From Siphonobacter sp. BAB-5405 (GTDB lineage Bacteria > Bacteroidota > Bacteroidia > Cytophagales > Spirosomataceae), in assembly GCF_002872335.1 (NCBI RefSeq), contig NZ_NJAG01000036.1, forward strand, positions 62,001 to 126,000: DNA of 64,000 nt, given 5' to 3'. The notes below the pieces were generated by a model. That model was given only the letters and a program-made list of their open reading frames with translations, was not told where the DNA came from and did no database searches. Made by a program: the position numbers and the translations under genes. This document shows positions 1 through 9,619 of this stretch, in pieces (position 1 is the first letter of the stretch; the number at the start of each line of letters is the position of its first letter).

Positions 1-843
1 ACGCTGGTCAATCCGAATACACAAACCCTCTCGGATTCCAGTTCTATTTCTTTCATTGCTCACGAATTGGGGCATTACTACGTTGGCACTGTTTTTCAAC
101 CCAATTCGACGTTGTACTGGGCTTTTCTGGAGGGCGTAACGGAATACATTTCCTTGCAAGCCGTCCGTGATCTGGTAGGAAAAAATTACTACGATCGAAA
201 AATCAAACAATACATGGCTGCCAGCCGGAAATTGCAAAATTTCAAAGGTTTATCGGAAATTACCAGTCCGGGCGAAATCAATGAAACGTATCGCTACCAG
301 TATATTCCGCTGTTACTCACGGAACTGGAAACCAAAATTGGACGGCCTCAGGTGTGGAAATGGCTTCGAAGTGTCCTGCAAACGGAAAAACCGCTTACCA
401 ACTATGCCTTCTTCAAAGAAAGCCTGTTGCAAAGCGGAGTAGATGAACGAACATTCGCGGATTTCGAGCGTGAATACCTGCGTTCGTCGGCGGGCTTACC
501 CAATCTGCTGGCTGCATTCCAGTCTTATGAGAGTTCTATCCAGCCGAATTCTGCTAGTAACCATGCCTATTATTGGGCAGTAACCCGGCAACAGCACACC
601 CCCCATGCAGAAACGAAACCCCAGGCTTTCTATACCGACATCAAGCGGATCAACGCGGGTGAAGACCTGAAAAAAGTAAGTCAGCAGTATTTTGACTTTG
701 CCAGAGGTCAGTGCTCCGGTCCCGATGAATGCTTTAGTGACTTTAACACCTACGAAACCTTGGAGCAAGCTCAGGAGGCCCGAAAAAACTGGTTAAATCG
801 GCTATCGGCCACGCATGAACTGAAAGCGGTTCACTTTAAATGA
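1..843 (+). CDS. M1-like gluzincin metallopeptidase, C-terminal part
   Basis: The gene enters from the left edge already open in frame 1, so its start is missing; 280 residues are visible. HELGH lies at visible residues 21-25 and a Glu follows exactly 18 residues later within an EGVTEY context. That is the HExxH-x18-E zinc signature of M1-type aminopeptidases (gluzincins), in which two His and the distal Glu bind zinc and the first Glu is the general base. The rest is a helical C-terminal region without a second recognisable domain. The natural stop is TGA at 841-843. It is followed by about 200 bases without a gene that hold only the terminator of the convergent neighbour. The family is well supported; the substrate is unknown. 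Confidence 0.75.
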   Translation, partial: TLVNPNTQTLSDSSSISFIAHELGHYYVGTVFQPNSTLYWAFLEGVTEYISLQAVRDLVGKNYYDRKIKQYMAASRKLQNFKGLSEITSPGEINETYRYQYIPLLLTELETKIGRPQVWKWLRSVLQTEKPLTNYAFFKESLLQSGVDERTFADFEREYLRSSAGLPNLLAAFQSYESSIQPNSASNHAYYWAVTRQQHTPHAETKPQAFYTDIKRINAGEDLKKVSQQYFDFARGQCSGPDECFSDFNTYETLEQAQEARKNWLNRLSATHELKAVHFK

Positions 844-1000
844 TCTTACGTACGAAAGCCTTGACCAGCAGTGGCACCCGGGTTAATGGCTGGACGTAGT
901 AGGGGCCGCCGACTGGACCAACAGAGGTTTATTTACTGGAAAAGCAAAGCGGTTGTTTCGAACGGGAAGCGTAGATGGCCCTTCTATTTTCATCAGGTAC

Positions 1001-1029
1001 AAAAAAAAGGGGTAGAACAAGTCTACCCC
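1001..1029 (-). terminator. Intrinsic terminator of the T9SS protein gene
   Basis: Perfect 8-bp stem GGGGTAGA/TCTACCCC (1009-1016 and 1022-1029) with eight A on the plus strand at 1001-1008. On the minus strand this reads as a hairpin followed by T8, 13 bases past the stop codon of the large minus-strand gene. Confidence 0.85.
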
Positions 1030-1041
1030 TTACAAACCGAG

Positions 1042-4000
1042 TTATGGATTGAGTATGATCTTGTGAATTTTGACCTGACTCCGTTCCTCTACCCGTAGCA
1101 GATACACGCCAGCACCAGCAGTACCTTCCACCTGAATCAGTACCGTATTATTCGATTCAGCTTTACGCGAAATCGGTAAGGACCGACCGTCTACCGTGGA
1201 AAGACTTACCTTCGCTTTGACGGGCTCATCCAGGCGTACGCGGAACGCGGAACCCTGTACCGGATTGGGATAAGCCATATATTCTCCGTCGATGTTCACG
1301 GATTGTGGGCGATACGGATGCAGAGTACCATCCAGATCCAGTTGGACTAACCGGTAATAGCTCGTGCCCCGATAAGGATTCTGGTCAACCAGACGGTAGG
1401 TGTGTACCTGCGTGCTGGTGCCCGCTACCTCGTGGATTTCACCCACTTTTTCAAACGTAACCAGGTCAAGGCTCCGTTCTACCGTGAAGCCTTTGTTGTT
1501 CAGCTCGCCAGCAGTTTTCCAGTTTAATTCTACCGTTTTATTTTCCAGAGCTTTTGCCGTAAAGCTAACCAGACTCACGGGCGTTGGGCTTTCGCAGGAA
1601 AGAGCTGGTCCATTATAAACAACGGTAGCGGGTAGCTGTTCGTACATCAAATCATAGTTCGACTGATTTGAAGAGTTAAGCGGGAATTGAGCTACAGCGT
1701 TAAATAGGGCCATTATATCATTGCTTTGCCCCTGGTAAATGACCGAACCGTCCAGATTGACATCTCCTGCATTATAGGCATCGTAAACGTAGCTAGGACT
1801 ACTGAAAACGTTACCCGGAGCAGTCAGTACCGCCGACTCAACACCCGCTCCGTCATTGTCAGTACCCTCGTACTTCACTTTACTGGGGGACGTATTTTTC
1901 GCATTTCCCCACCAAAGGGCCGCTTTGCCTGGGGTATTGGCCAGAGTACCCAGATTAGCTCGTTCAGCACCGTCATAATTCAAAGGCGTAGTCAGATTGT
2001 AAACGTCAAGGTTGGCATTGGTAAAGTCTACCGCCGAACCCAGAGCTACGGGCGTAGCCGTCATAACCCCCAGGTGATTTCGGTGACGAATGCTGACGTA
2101 ATAATTTCCGGGAGGTACCGTAAAACGCAACGGTGTTGTACCATCCGCTGCTTCCGTTACCTGGCCATTCTGAAGCAATAATCCCGGACGCGAAGCAATG
2201 AGCTGTGTGTTATCCTGGGGATTGCGAAGCTCGATAAGGACCCAGTCAATAACCGCCGTACTGCCACTACGGGCTAATACACCAGCGTTGGTGGTGGTAT
2301 TATTCGTCAAAGTAACCGTGTAACCTAGGCCAGAATAGGGCTCCGAGGTTGGGAAATAAGACTTGCTACGGAGATCATCACGCATAACTGCGGGCTGAAG
2401 AAAACCGCCTGATCCCACATTTTGCATGGCACCACCCAGGAATGCAGATACGGGCACCTGCGTTTCCGGGCAATTGGTGGGTACGGGTGAGGGACCGAAG
2501 GGAATCGTAACCGTGGCGGGCGTGGGATCGGGCTGTCCGGCGGCATCTACGGACGCATACGTAAAGCTGACACTAGTGACGCCGTCATTCGGGTCGATCT
2601 GGAGTAAGGCCGGGTTGTAGTTGGGAATAGTCTGGTTGGCCGTAACGGGCTGTCCATTGTAATACAACGTGGCATTGGTAGGCAGCGTGCTAATAATAAA
2701 CGTTTTTCCACTACCTAGTGCACCATCTTCAGGGTCGGAGCCACTCAATGTCGGCACAACGATACGGCTGCTACCGCCTGGATCGGTCTGGGTTGAGGCC
2801 GTAACCGCATTGGTTTCGGGTAACTGATTCACCCCAAAGTTTGCATTGCTTACCGGTGTCGTTCCAACATTGATTGCCAGTACACCATCGGGAGTGCCAT
2901 CACTACCCGCACCCGTTCCCAGGTATTCTCCGGTATACACCGCATTCGTAAGCGAAGCCGTAGGGGTAGGAGAGCCAACCGTCGTCGGTGCATTGGTTAA
3001 TACTACCGAATACGTAGTGTTCACATTGACGGCGGGGAACAGATAGGTACCGTCAGAAGCTACAGGTATGCTGGCAACGACTACCCCATTGTTGACCAGA
3101 TTGGCATACAAGGTATTCGAGCCAAGGGTATTCGTAGGCGTTCCGTTGACCGTATTGTCTTTCAGTCCATTCGCATCATTCAGTACGCTACCGCTCAAGG
3201 CAACGGTTACCTGTTCAATCACTACGGAATAATCTTCTACTTCACCCGTATTGGCATCGCCCGTGGGAGTGAGGATTTCGGAAGCATTGTAGGCCAGGCG
3301 TAACCGAACATAACTGGTGCCGGCAACGCCGCCCGTTAGTCCAGTCCAGCTAAGGTTTACGGAAGTAGCATTCGGAGCTACGGTAACAGGAGCAGAGCGT
3401 TCATTGGCGTCAAAAACACCATTCCGGTTGAAATCAATCCAGCCGTAAAGCGTGGCGGCGGTGTTAACAGAGGTATTCGAATTCCGAACACTGATTCCAT
3501 TCAGCGTGTAGGTTGTGGCCAGGTTGGTCAGGCTGGGCAACGTTCCACTGATGGCATCTTCGTCATTAATACCATTCGTATTATCGCCTGTAGCCTGACT
3601 ATCGTAACCATCGCTTTCGGCGTCAACTACTGCACCCAGCGTAAGGCCGGATGAAAGAATATGGGCTGGACCCGTGTTGGCATTCAGGGTACCATAGGAA
3701 GCCGGAGCATCGCCATGATCGGCACTGACACCAATAGAAATATCATCCAGTGCAAAGTCATTTCCGTACGTACCCGGTAACTGCTGATTGTTGACAAGAG
3801 CAATGGTAACATTCGGACTCGTTGCCGTGAAAGACATGGTGTACTGGTTCCAGGCCCCGTTGCTCCACGCAATGTCACCCGTGGTGGTGGTAGCTAAAAG
3901 CGTGCCGGTGGTGGGGTCAGTAGCATTCACGATAAGGTTCGGCTTTACGGCAAAGGGGCCGCTTACGTTAGTCAACTCGGTAGCCCAGAAGGAAACGGTA

Positions 4001-5520
4001 TAGGAAGTTCCTAACGTAAGACCCGTAAACTGTCGGCGGAATACTTCATCTTTGATAAACCCTCCGTTATAGGCTACATAATAGCCCCCTTGATCACCCG
4101 GCGTGTGGTCAGAACTGGCCGTAGGACTGGTTACGTTACCCGGATCAGCCATGCCTTGCCAATGTAAAATAAAAGCGTTTCCTAAGGTGTACGTACCCGC
4201 CATAACGATGGCATTACTGCCCTGGTTAGCATAATGATAGTTGGTGTAGCCGTTAGGGAGTACGGGTCCTATGGAGGGCGATTGCACACCAGAAGAGCCA
4301 AACGTTTCAATGTACGGAGTGGAAGGGGAAACCGTAAGCACCGTTGACTGCGTATTGGCGATGTTATACTCTAGATAAACCGTCTGATTAGCGGCCACCG
4401 TAACCGTAGCCGTACGCGTAGCCAGATCAACTGCGACGGTACCACCCGAAGTGCGAATGCTGGTAATGACGTAATTAGCTGGTAGGGCTGGAAGTGAAAC
4501 CGTATACGTACCCGCTGCTACATTAAAATGAGCGGTATTCGTGAAGTTATCCGTACGGATTGTCAGATCATCAATCCAGGTGCCATCTTCCGTACGCTGG
4601 GCCAAACGGGCCAGTTCATTCGTTTGTCCATACGACCGAATCTGGGGTGTAGTAAAAGGTAAATCGCCATCACTACCCGCAGAAATACCTCCGGTGAAAT
4701 ACCGGTTGTTGCCCATGTTTTCGGGCGATAGTACGGTAGTATTTGCTGCATTGGCTTCACCAACGAAAGTGTTCGTAGTGGGGTCGAATCGATACGTACC
4801 ATAGCCGCCACTACCCGTCACCCAGAGTGAACCATCGGCGGCAACGGTTACATCACTGAACAGTTGGTCGGCCGTGTTTCGGAATGGCCCGGCCGTCGTT
4901 CCGGTGGTAGGATTGTATTCGTAAAGATCCCCCCCATTGGTAATGTACCACACATGACCATTCGGGGCAACGTCCAGACGAACGCCCAACACATTGTTTA
5001 TTTTTGTCCAGGTCGATCCTCCGTCGTAGCGGTATAAATCCCCTTGAGCTCCGGCTCCTGCCATTACGTAGACCTCTGTACCATTGGCATTCGCTCCAAC
5101 GTCCTTTACCTCGTTAATGCCAGGGATTTCAACAAAGTTACCTCCGGTACTGTTGAAAAGGCCTCCGGGCTTATTAACCACCCAGATCCGGTTGCTCAAA
5201 TCTACGTCAACCCGTTCCGCTGCTCCTGGTATCTGGACCCAGGTTGTACTGCCCGAATCCAGGTAATAAATGCCCCCTTCGTTGGTATAACCTGCTTTGA
5301 AATCAATAACGGCAATGCGGTTATTGCCGTTTACCCCAATATCCTGAATAGGGGTATAATCCGGGGCGTCCCGTAGGGTAAACGCACCTAGTGAACCGGT
5401 AAAATTAAAGTTTTGAGCAACCGATTCACTCTGGGCTTTGGCCTGCACAATAATCTGTTGAGCATGCCCCTGTCGAGCAATGAATTGACCGACTAGTAAT
5501 AATGCAACTATTTTTCGCAT
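1042..5520 (-). CDS. Large secreted multidomain protein with T9SS type A sorting domain
   Basis: A 1492-residue exported protein. It starts with a Sec signal peptide (residues 1-21, ending GHAQ). Residues about 40-300 contain short repeats rich in VDVxxxxxxWVV and YxYDGGS motifs, which suggests a tectonin-like beta-propeller. Next come a lectin/CBM-like beta region (about 390-600), a GDAPxSY...GEVEDY module (about 600-770) typical of Bacteroidota surface proteins, and SdrD/CNA-B-like and cadherin-like repeats. The C-terminus (about 1415-1492) begins YPNPVQ and ends KIHKIILNP, a type A T9SS sorting signal, so the product is probably attached to or released from the cell surface. The gene is monocistronic with a strong terminator. 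Upstream lies a 1.3-kb AT-rich region without genes. The role (adhesion or glycan binding) is inferred from architecture. Confidence 0.85.
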   Translation of the reverse strand: MRKIVALLLVGQFIARQGHAQQIIVQAKAQSESVAQNFNFTGSLGAFTLRDAPDYTPIQDIGVNGNNRIAVIDFKAGYTNEGGIYYLDSGSTTWVQIPGAAERVDVDLSNRIWVVNKPGGLFNSTGGNFVEIPGINEVKDVGANANGTEVYVMAGAGAQGDLYRYDGGSTWTKINNVLGVRLDVAPNGHVWYITNGGDLYEYNPTTGTTAGPFRNTADQLFSDVTVAADGSLWVTGSGGYGTYRFDPTTNTFVGEANAANTTVLSPENMGNNRYFTGGISAGSDGDLPFTTPQIRSYGQTNELARLAQRTEDGTWIDDLTIRTDNFTNTAHFNVAAGTYTVSLPALPANYVITSIRTSGGTVAVDLATRTATVTVAANQTVYLEYNIANTQSTVLTVSPSTPYIETFGSSGVQSPSIGPVLPNGYTNYHYANQGSNAIVMAGTYTLGNAFILHWQGMADPGNVTSPTASSDHTPGDQGGYYVAYNGGFIKDEVFRRQFTGLTLGTSYTVSFWATELTNVSGPFAVKPNLIVNATDPTTGTLLATTTTGDIAWSNGAWNQYTMSFTATSPNVTIALVNNQQLPGTYGNDFALDDISIGVSADHGDAPASYGTLNANTGPAHILSSGLTLGAVVDAESDGYDSQATGDNTNGINDEDAISGTLPSLTNLATTYTLNGISVRNSNTSVNTAATLYGWIDFNRNGVFDANERSAPVTVAPNATSVNLSWTGLTGGVAGTSYVRLRLAYNASEILTPTGDANTGEVEDYSVVIEQVTVALSGSVLNDANGLKDNTVNGTPTNTLGSNTLYANLVNNGVVVASIPVASDGTYLFPAVNVNTTYSVVLTNAPTTVGSPTPTASLTNAVYTGEYLGTGAGSDGTPDGVLAINVGTTPVSNANFGVNQLPETNAVTASTQTDPGGSSRIVVPTLSGSDPEDGALGSGKTFIISTLPTNATLYYNGQPVTANQTIPNYNPALLQIDPNDGVTSVSFTYASVDAAGQPDPTPATVTIPFGPSPVPTNCPETQVPVSAFLGGAMQNVGSGGFLQPAVMRDDLRSKSYFPTSEPYSGLGYTVTLTNNTTTNAGVLARSGSTAVIDWVLIELRNPQDNTQLIASRPGLLLQNGQVTEAADGTTPLRFTVPPGNYYVSIRHRNHLGVMTATPVALGSAVDFTNANLDVYNLTTPLNYDGAERANLGTLANTPGKAALWWGNAKNTSPSKVKYEGTDNDGAGVESAVLTAPGNVFSSPSYVYDAYNAGDVNLDGSVIYQGQSNDIMALFNAVAQFPLNSSNQSNYDLMYEQLPATVVYNGPALSCESPTPVSLVSFTAKALENKTVELNWKTAGELNNKGFTVERSLDLVTFEKVGEIHEVAGTSTQVHTYRLVDQNPYRGTSYYRLVQLDLDGTLHPYRPQSVNIDGEYMAYPNPVQGSAFRVRLDEPVKAKVSLSTVDGRSLPISRKAESNNTVLIQVEGTAGAGVYLLRVEERSQVKIHKIILNP

Positions 5521-6799
5521 AGTGTAATGGGAGTTATCCAGCTGTAAATGTCAAATAATCAATGGTTTAATGAATGAAAAACCTGATGCTGATCCGTTGA
5601 TCAAATCGCCTGGAATAGGGGATTTCTAGATAAGTTTTAAACTAACGGAGTCCTCTATATGACCGTTGAAACTCATCGTTGAACACGCCAGTAAATCATG
5701 CATTTGTGTACGGAGATCTGGCCATAGTTATCCTGCACAGGCTAGTAATGAGCTTGTGGAGACTACAGAAGAATTTTTGATTTCACGTCGAAACAAAACA
5801 CCATACAGCTCCTGAAAATGGATGCTTTTCGGAACTAAAAGCGTTAACTAAACCCTGCGAAAGCCAGTCGAATAGCTGGAATTCGGGTATGGATGTATTC
5901 AGAAGTAGAATCAAGAGCAGGTACAACAGACACAAGACGCCTACTGCCAAGCGAGTAAACCCGTGTCTGAACGTTACTTTGGCAAACAGATGTGCTTCAT
6001 TGCGTGCGAACAAGGCATTTTCTATCGGAGATGCAGAAAAGGAAAAATGCGATGTTCCTTTTCTTTCTATCCGAATGATAAAGCAGTGCCTTAAACAAGG
6101 CAATAGGGGAGAAAATCAGAAGTAGTTATTGAATCATTCAGTAAGAGAATTAGGTTGACGGAAATAATTAAAAGTGCGGAGTAATACCTTTTGTAATAAA
6201 TTAGAAAGAGATTTTTGAATAGGGTTTACAAGTCCCCCAAGCTTACTCATGTAAACTCGTAGAAGTAGTGTCAAGGTGGAATTTTAGTGATCGAACCAGA
6301 ATAGGCTGGCACGAATAATGATTCAATGGGTTAATTCAGTACAAAGTAATATTCACTAACAGAAGTGATGTTTACTGACTAGAAAGGGGATAATGCATAG
6401 AATTGCTTTACTCAGTTTTGTTTTACAAATCACTACCATTTGATAATTATATCATATAGTAGTACTTGAAGAAATAATGTAGTATTTATTTATGAAATCA
6501 TGTAGTATTAATACTAATAATACCTATGATACTGATTAAGTAAACTTAATGATTTCGGTTAGATTGCCTGATAAGCCTATCCAATCGAACGCCTTGTTGT
6601 ATCGGATCCTGTATGGATGTGCTTTTCGCGATTCTTTCCTGGATGGTCTGCTTTGTACGGGAGTCCTGTCGGATCTCCGAAGTGTAAACGCTTCAAACCC
6701 GGTAGCCAGCTCGAAAACGAAACGTTTTTCGGAGCGGATTACCGGGTTTGTATACGTTGTTAAAGGAAATTGATTCGGGACTATCCAGTCCTGAACGAA
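5521..6799. other. Long AT-rich intergenic region without a supported gene
   Basis: About 1.28 kb between the divergent surface-protein gene and the 3' end of the nitroreductase gene. The few open frames have no recognisable family and atypical composition. A- and T-rich tracts become dense from about 6130 to 6550, which suggests a regulatory or decayed region. A three-copy GTAGTA array lies at 6459-6507. Confidence 0.5.
6459..6507. repeat. Three-copy GTAGTA array, 20-23 bp apart
   Basis: GTAGTA occurs at 6459-6464, 6479-6484 and 6502-6507, each in an AT-rich context and about two helical turns apart. A very similar three-copy array lies at 42367-42415. The function is unknown; a binding-site array is one possibility. 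Confidence 0.4.
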
Positions 6800-7426
6800 C
6801 TATTGCACAAAGGCAAATTCCTCCAGGGGCAGTCGCACCTTCTTCAGGTTCGCGTAGGGATCCTGTTCGGCATCGCGGTAACCTAGCGATAACAGGACTA
6901 CACTTTTCAACCCCTTCGCTGGTAAACCCAGCAATTGGTCCAGTTTTTCATGATTGAATCCTTCCATAGGAGTCGTATCTATTTTCAACTCAGCCGCGGC
7001 GATGAGGCCGGTTCCCAGTCCAATATACGCCTGCCGGGCCGCCCAGCTAAAGTTGGCTTCGGGTGTTTGAGTCAGCATGTGCGTTTCCAGGGCTTGTTTA
7101 AAACCCGATAGTTGTTCAAGGGGCATTTCACGAACGGCTGCCACGTGGGCCATGTAGTCATCAATGTTGGCCTGAGTTATAGTTTCAAAAGCGGCAAAAA
7201 CCAGTAAGTCCGAAGCTTCCAGAATCTGGGCGTTGAAGGAATCTTTGGCGAGCTCTTCCCGAATGGCCGCATCTTTTACCACAATGACCCGGTACGGTTG
7301 CATGCCGGTGGAAGAGGCACTAAGGTTGATAGCATCCAGAATGGTCTGAATGGCTTCGTCAGACACTTTTTGGTTGTTGTACTTTTTGACTGCGTATCGC
7401 CAGGTGAGGCTTTCTTTGAGAGACAT
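6800..7426 (-). CDS. NAD(P)H-dependent oxidoreductase, nitroreductase family
   Basis: A 208-residue protein of the NfsB/nitroreductase fold. These are FMN-dependent cytosolic enzymes that reduce nitro or quinone substrates with NAD(P)H. The N-terminus SLKESLTWRYAVKKY and the following NLSASSTGMQPYRVIVV segment match the FMN-phosphate-binding region (R-x-AVK-x-Y; S-x-x-x-QPYR). The C-terminal GYRDAEQDP segment also fits the family. The gene is divergent from an HxlR-type regulator, with 108 bases between the two starts, the usual arrangement for electrophile-induced nitroreductases. An inverted repeat in that gap is a candidate operator. The natural substrate is not determined. Confidence 0.88.
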   Translation of the reverse strand: MSLKESLTWRYAVKKYNNQKVSDEAIQTILDAINLSASSTGMQPYRVIVVKDAAIREELAKDSFNAQILEASDLLVFAAFETITQANIDDYMAHVAAVREMPLEQLSGFKQALETHMLTQTPEANFSWAARQAYIGLGTGLIAAAELKIDTTPMEGFNHEKLDQLLGLPAKGLKSVVLLSLGYRDAEQDPYANLKKVRLPLEEFAFVQ

Positions 7427-7472
7427 GATTTAAATCCTTTTTGTTTCGAGGCAAATTTCTGGGACACTTGGT

Positions 7473-7502
7473 TTACTTTTGTCATCAACTAACTAAAAGT
7501 AA
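7473..7502. promoter_or_regulatory. Candidate HxlR operator
   Basis: Inverted repeat TTACTTTT (7473-7480) and AAAAGTAA (7495-7502), 14 bases apart, between the divergent nitroreductase and HxlR genes. Symmetric TTAC...GTAA half sites also occur upstream of the other HxlR gene in this window, which supports a regulator site. No experimental basis. Confidence 0.4.
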
Positions 7503-7534
7503 TGGTGACATTTAGGTAACCAGCTCCAACATTC

Positions 7535-7918
7535 ATGGACCACTCCATCATAGATAGCAAGGCCTGTTTTACTACACCCCATGATGCTCAGGCCTGTAAC
7601 AAACGAATCATGGCCATCCACGATACCCTGTACGTACTAGGCGGTAAATGGAAGATTTCGATTATTACCAGTCTGGGTTTTGGCAAGAAACGGTACTCGG
7701 AATTACTCCGGGAAGTGAAAGGCATTTCCGGCAAAGTCTTAAGCCGGGAACTGAAAGAAATGGAAACCAACCTGCTGATCAAACGGACCGTGCTGGATAC
7801 CCAGCCCATAGCTGTGGAATACGAACTTTCCGAGTACTGCGAAAACCTGTTACCCGTGATCTACAATCTGGCCGAGTGGGGGACGGAGCATCGGAAAAAG
7901 ATTGTCAGTGTACCGTAG
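7535..7918 (+). CDS. HxlR family winged-helix transcriptional regulator
   Basis: A 127-residue protein. It contains the HxlR core: LYVLGGKWKISIITSL, then RYSELLREVKGISGKVLSRELKEME (recognition helix), then the wing with VEYELSEYCENLLPVI. Such regulators often sense electrophiles or oxidants through an N-terminal Cys. Two Cys (C12 and C22) lie before the DNA-binding domain, a plausible redox pair (inference). It is divergent from the nitroreductase gene, its likely target. ATG at 7535 is the only reasonable start that keeps the N-terminal Cys. Confidence 0.9.
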   Translation: MDHSIIDSKACFTTPHDAQACNKRIMAIHDTLYVLGGKWKISIITSLGFGKKRYSELLREVKGISGKVLSRELKEMETNLLIKRTVLDTQPIAVEYELSEYCENLLPVIYNLAEWGTEHRKKIVSVP

Positions 7919-8185
7919 GTTTGTCGGGTAATGGGTTTGAGGTTTAAAGGGGAAGAACGCGGCTGACCTGGGGCGTGCCAAGAAGAGGTAAGATCTCCTT
8001 TCGTACGGAACCAGAGAGTTCTAAATTGATTGGTCCGGGACGGGCGGATGCTCTGGAGGTACTGATAAATTTTGATCCGTCTATACTGTTTTAAAGGTCA
8101 TGAGTAGGGTTTTGTGGTACAGGGTTTTAACCTGATAAAGAGGCTGGCATGTGTGTATTTCTCGGGATGACTATCCAGGGCACGC

Positions 8186-8397
8186 ATGCTTAAATCTTTA
8201 CAGGAAGGGAACTATCTTCCTCCTACGGGGTTAGGGCTAAAACTCAGTTTAAATCATCGCACTGTATGCAGTGGATCAATGACGCTTTAAATGTTCTGCT
8301 GGTTGAGCAGGAACACTACGTGGAATTCTCGCTCAAAGCAAAACTTTTGTTAGTCTTTCTCCTGATTCTGATCGTCGCTATTCCTTTTCTTCTTTAA
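8186..8397 (+). pseudogene. Possible remnant of a GntR/MocR-type HTH
   Basis: Two short overlapping frames. The first (from ATG 8186) reads MLKSLQEGNYLPPTG and LSLNHRTV and stops at 8290. The second (from 8266) continues DALNVLLVEQEHYVEF and ends at 8397. Joined by one frame change, they resemble the winged-helix N-terminus of GntR/MocR regulators (G.LPPT..LA..L.LNRRTV..A.DAL...GYVE). No other part of such a gene remains nearby. This is probably a decayed fragment; the match is by eye and weak. Confidence 0.3.
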
Positions 8398-8554
8398 CTT
8401 TTAGCATCCGTTCAATCGGCTCGCAATGGGATTCAAAACCTAAAGTCGCCGTCCATTTTAAGTAAGATTCCTGCGTCGTGATACTCAATACAGGAATCAG
8501 CTCTTGACTGCCGCGGGTAGGGAAGTATCTGCTAACGTACGGGTTCTGGACCAT
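8378..8554 (-). pseudogene. Possible N-terminal fragment of a VOC/glyoxalase protein
   Basis: A 58-codon minus-strand frame from ATG at 8554 to TAG at 8378. The stretch ELIPVLSITTQESYLKW followed by TLGFESH resembles the first beta-alpha-beta unit of glyoxalase/bleomycin-resistance proteins (IPVLPV.D...S..FY...LGFE). It lacks the remaining three quarters of a VOC domain and has no clear ribosome-binding site. It could be a truncated relic or a small unknown protein. Confidence 0.25.
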
Positions 8555-8630
8555 TTATCGATTAGTTCATCCAGCACCTTTCAGCGAATGAATGCTTGAT
8601 GAGTTCATTCGTTCTTCAACAACCAATCCT

Positions 8631-9497
8631 ATGAACATTGGCTTTCTCGGTTTAGGAAACCTCGGTACGCCCATTGCGGAAAATCTGTTGCAGAACACGC
8701 AGCAACTGTATGTGTACAATCGCACGGCCGCTAAAGCACAACCGCTGGCGGCTCAGGGTGCCGTCATTTGTGCTTCGGTAAAAGAACTGGCTACGCGGTG
8801 TGATGTAATTTTTACCCTGGTTTCAGACGATGCTGCCCTTCAGGCCGTTACCGCGGGCGAAGCAGGCATTGCCGCAAATCTGAAAAAGGGCGGTGTTCAT
8901 GTATCCTTAAGTACAATCCTGCCCGCCACAGCCACCTCGTTAGCTCAGTTACACGACGAACACGGCTCCCACTACATTGCCTGTGCCATTCTAGGTCGGC
9001 CGGAAGCGGCCCGGGCTAAAAAGCTTAACCTGCTGGTATCGGGTAATGCGGACGTCCTGGAAACCATCAAACCCGTACTTGAACAATGCGGTGCGGCTAA
9101 TATCTGGGAGTTTGGATCCGAAGTAGGTGCGGCGAACGTCGCCAAACTCTGCTCGAATTTTCTGATTGTCTCCGCGATGGAATCGATGGCCGAAAGCATT
9201 CATCTGGCCCGACAAAGCGGCATCGATGCCGAACGATTGATGCACATGTTGACCCAAACCCTTTTTGCTTCACCCGCCTACATTACGTACGGGAATAGCT
9301 TACTGAAAGAAGCGTTTTTGCCCGCTGGTTTCACCTTGAAGCTCGGCCTGAAAGATGTTAACCTCATCAACGAACAGGCCTCGACGGTAGGGGTTCAACT
9401 GCCCTTTGGTAAGAAAGTACAGGAATTGATGAATCAGTGCGTAGAGCAGGGACTGGGCGAACACGACTGGACGGCCATTGCTCTGGCCTCCCGGTAA
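8631..9497 (+). CDS. NAD(P)-dependent beta-hydroxyacid dehydrogenase family oxidoreductase
   Basis: A 288-residue cytosolic enzyme of the 3-hydroxyisobutyrate/6-phosphogluconate dehydrogenase family. The Rossmann motif GFLGLGNLG is at residues 4-12. The family's substrate-binding segment follows, then GAANVAKLCSN, where K is the catalytic lysine and N the conserved partner. The C-terminal half is the expected all-helical domain and ends GLGEHDWTAIA, also typical of the family. Translation from ATG 8631 places the dinucleotide motif right after MNI as usual; an upstream in-frame ATG (8592) would add 13 residues unlike the family. The substrate is unknown (hydroxyisobutyrate, glyoxylate or succinic-semialdehyde type). 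No operon partner is seen. Confidence 0.85.
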   Translation: MNIGFLGLGNLGTPIAENLLQNTQQLYVYNRTAAKAQPLAAQGAVICASVKELATRCDVIFTLVSDDAALQAVTAGEAGIAANLKKGGVHVSLSTILPATATSLAQLHDEHGSHYIACAILGRPEAARAKKLNLLVSGNADVLETIKPVLEQCGAANIWEFGSEVGAANVAKLCSNFLIVSAMESMAESIHLARQSGIDAERLMHMLTQTLFASPAYITYGNSLLKEAFLPAGFTLKLGLKDVNLINEQASTVGVQLPFGKKVQELMNQCVEQGLGEHDWTAIALASR

Positions 9498-9563
9498 CAA
9501 AGGTTGGCGGGTCAATCGCCGAAACGGTTTTCACAGATCGTAAGACGAAAACAGGGTACGAAT

Positions 9564-9592
9564 AAAAAAGGGCTTTCTCCACGAGAAAGCCC
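9564..9592 (-). terminator. Intrinsic terminator of the TlpA gene
   Basis: Perfect 10-bp stem GGGCTTTCTC/GAGAAAGCCC (9570-9579, 9583-9592) with a 3-base loop. The plus strand has six A at 9564-9569, so the minus transcript ends hairpin-T6. It lies 28 bases beyond the stop of the minus-strand TlpA gene. Confidence 0.85.
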
Positions 9593-9619
9593 TTCGAACG
9601 TTTATGCAGAAGAGATGGC

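Noticed and set aside
5783-6103. Minus-strand open frame of 106 codons with one hydrophobic stretch
   Set aside because: No family resemblance, odd Cys/Ser/Phe-rich composition, no ribosome site, and an overlapping frame on the other strand of equal quality.
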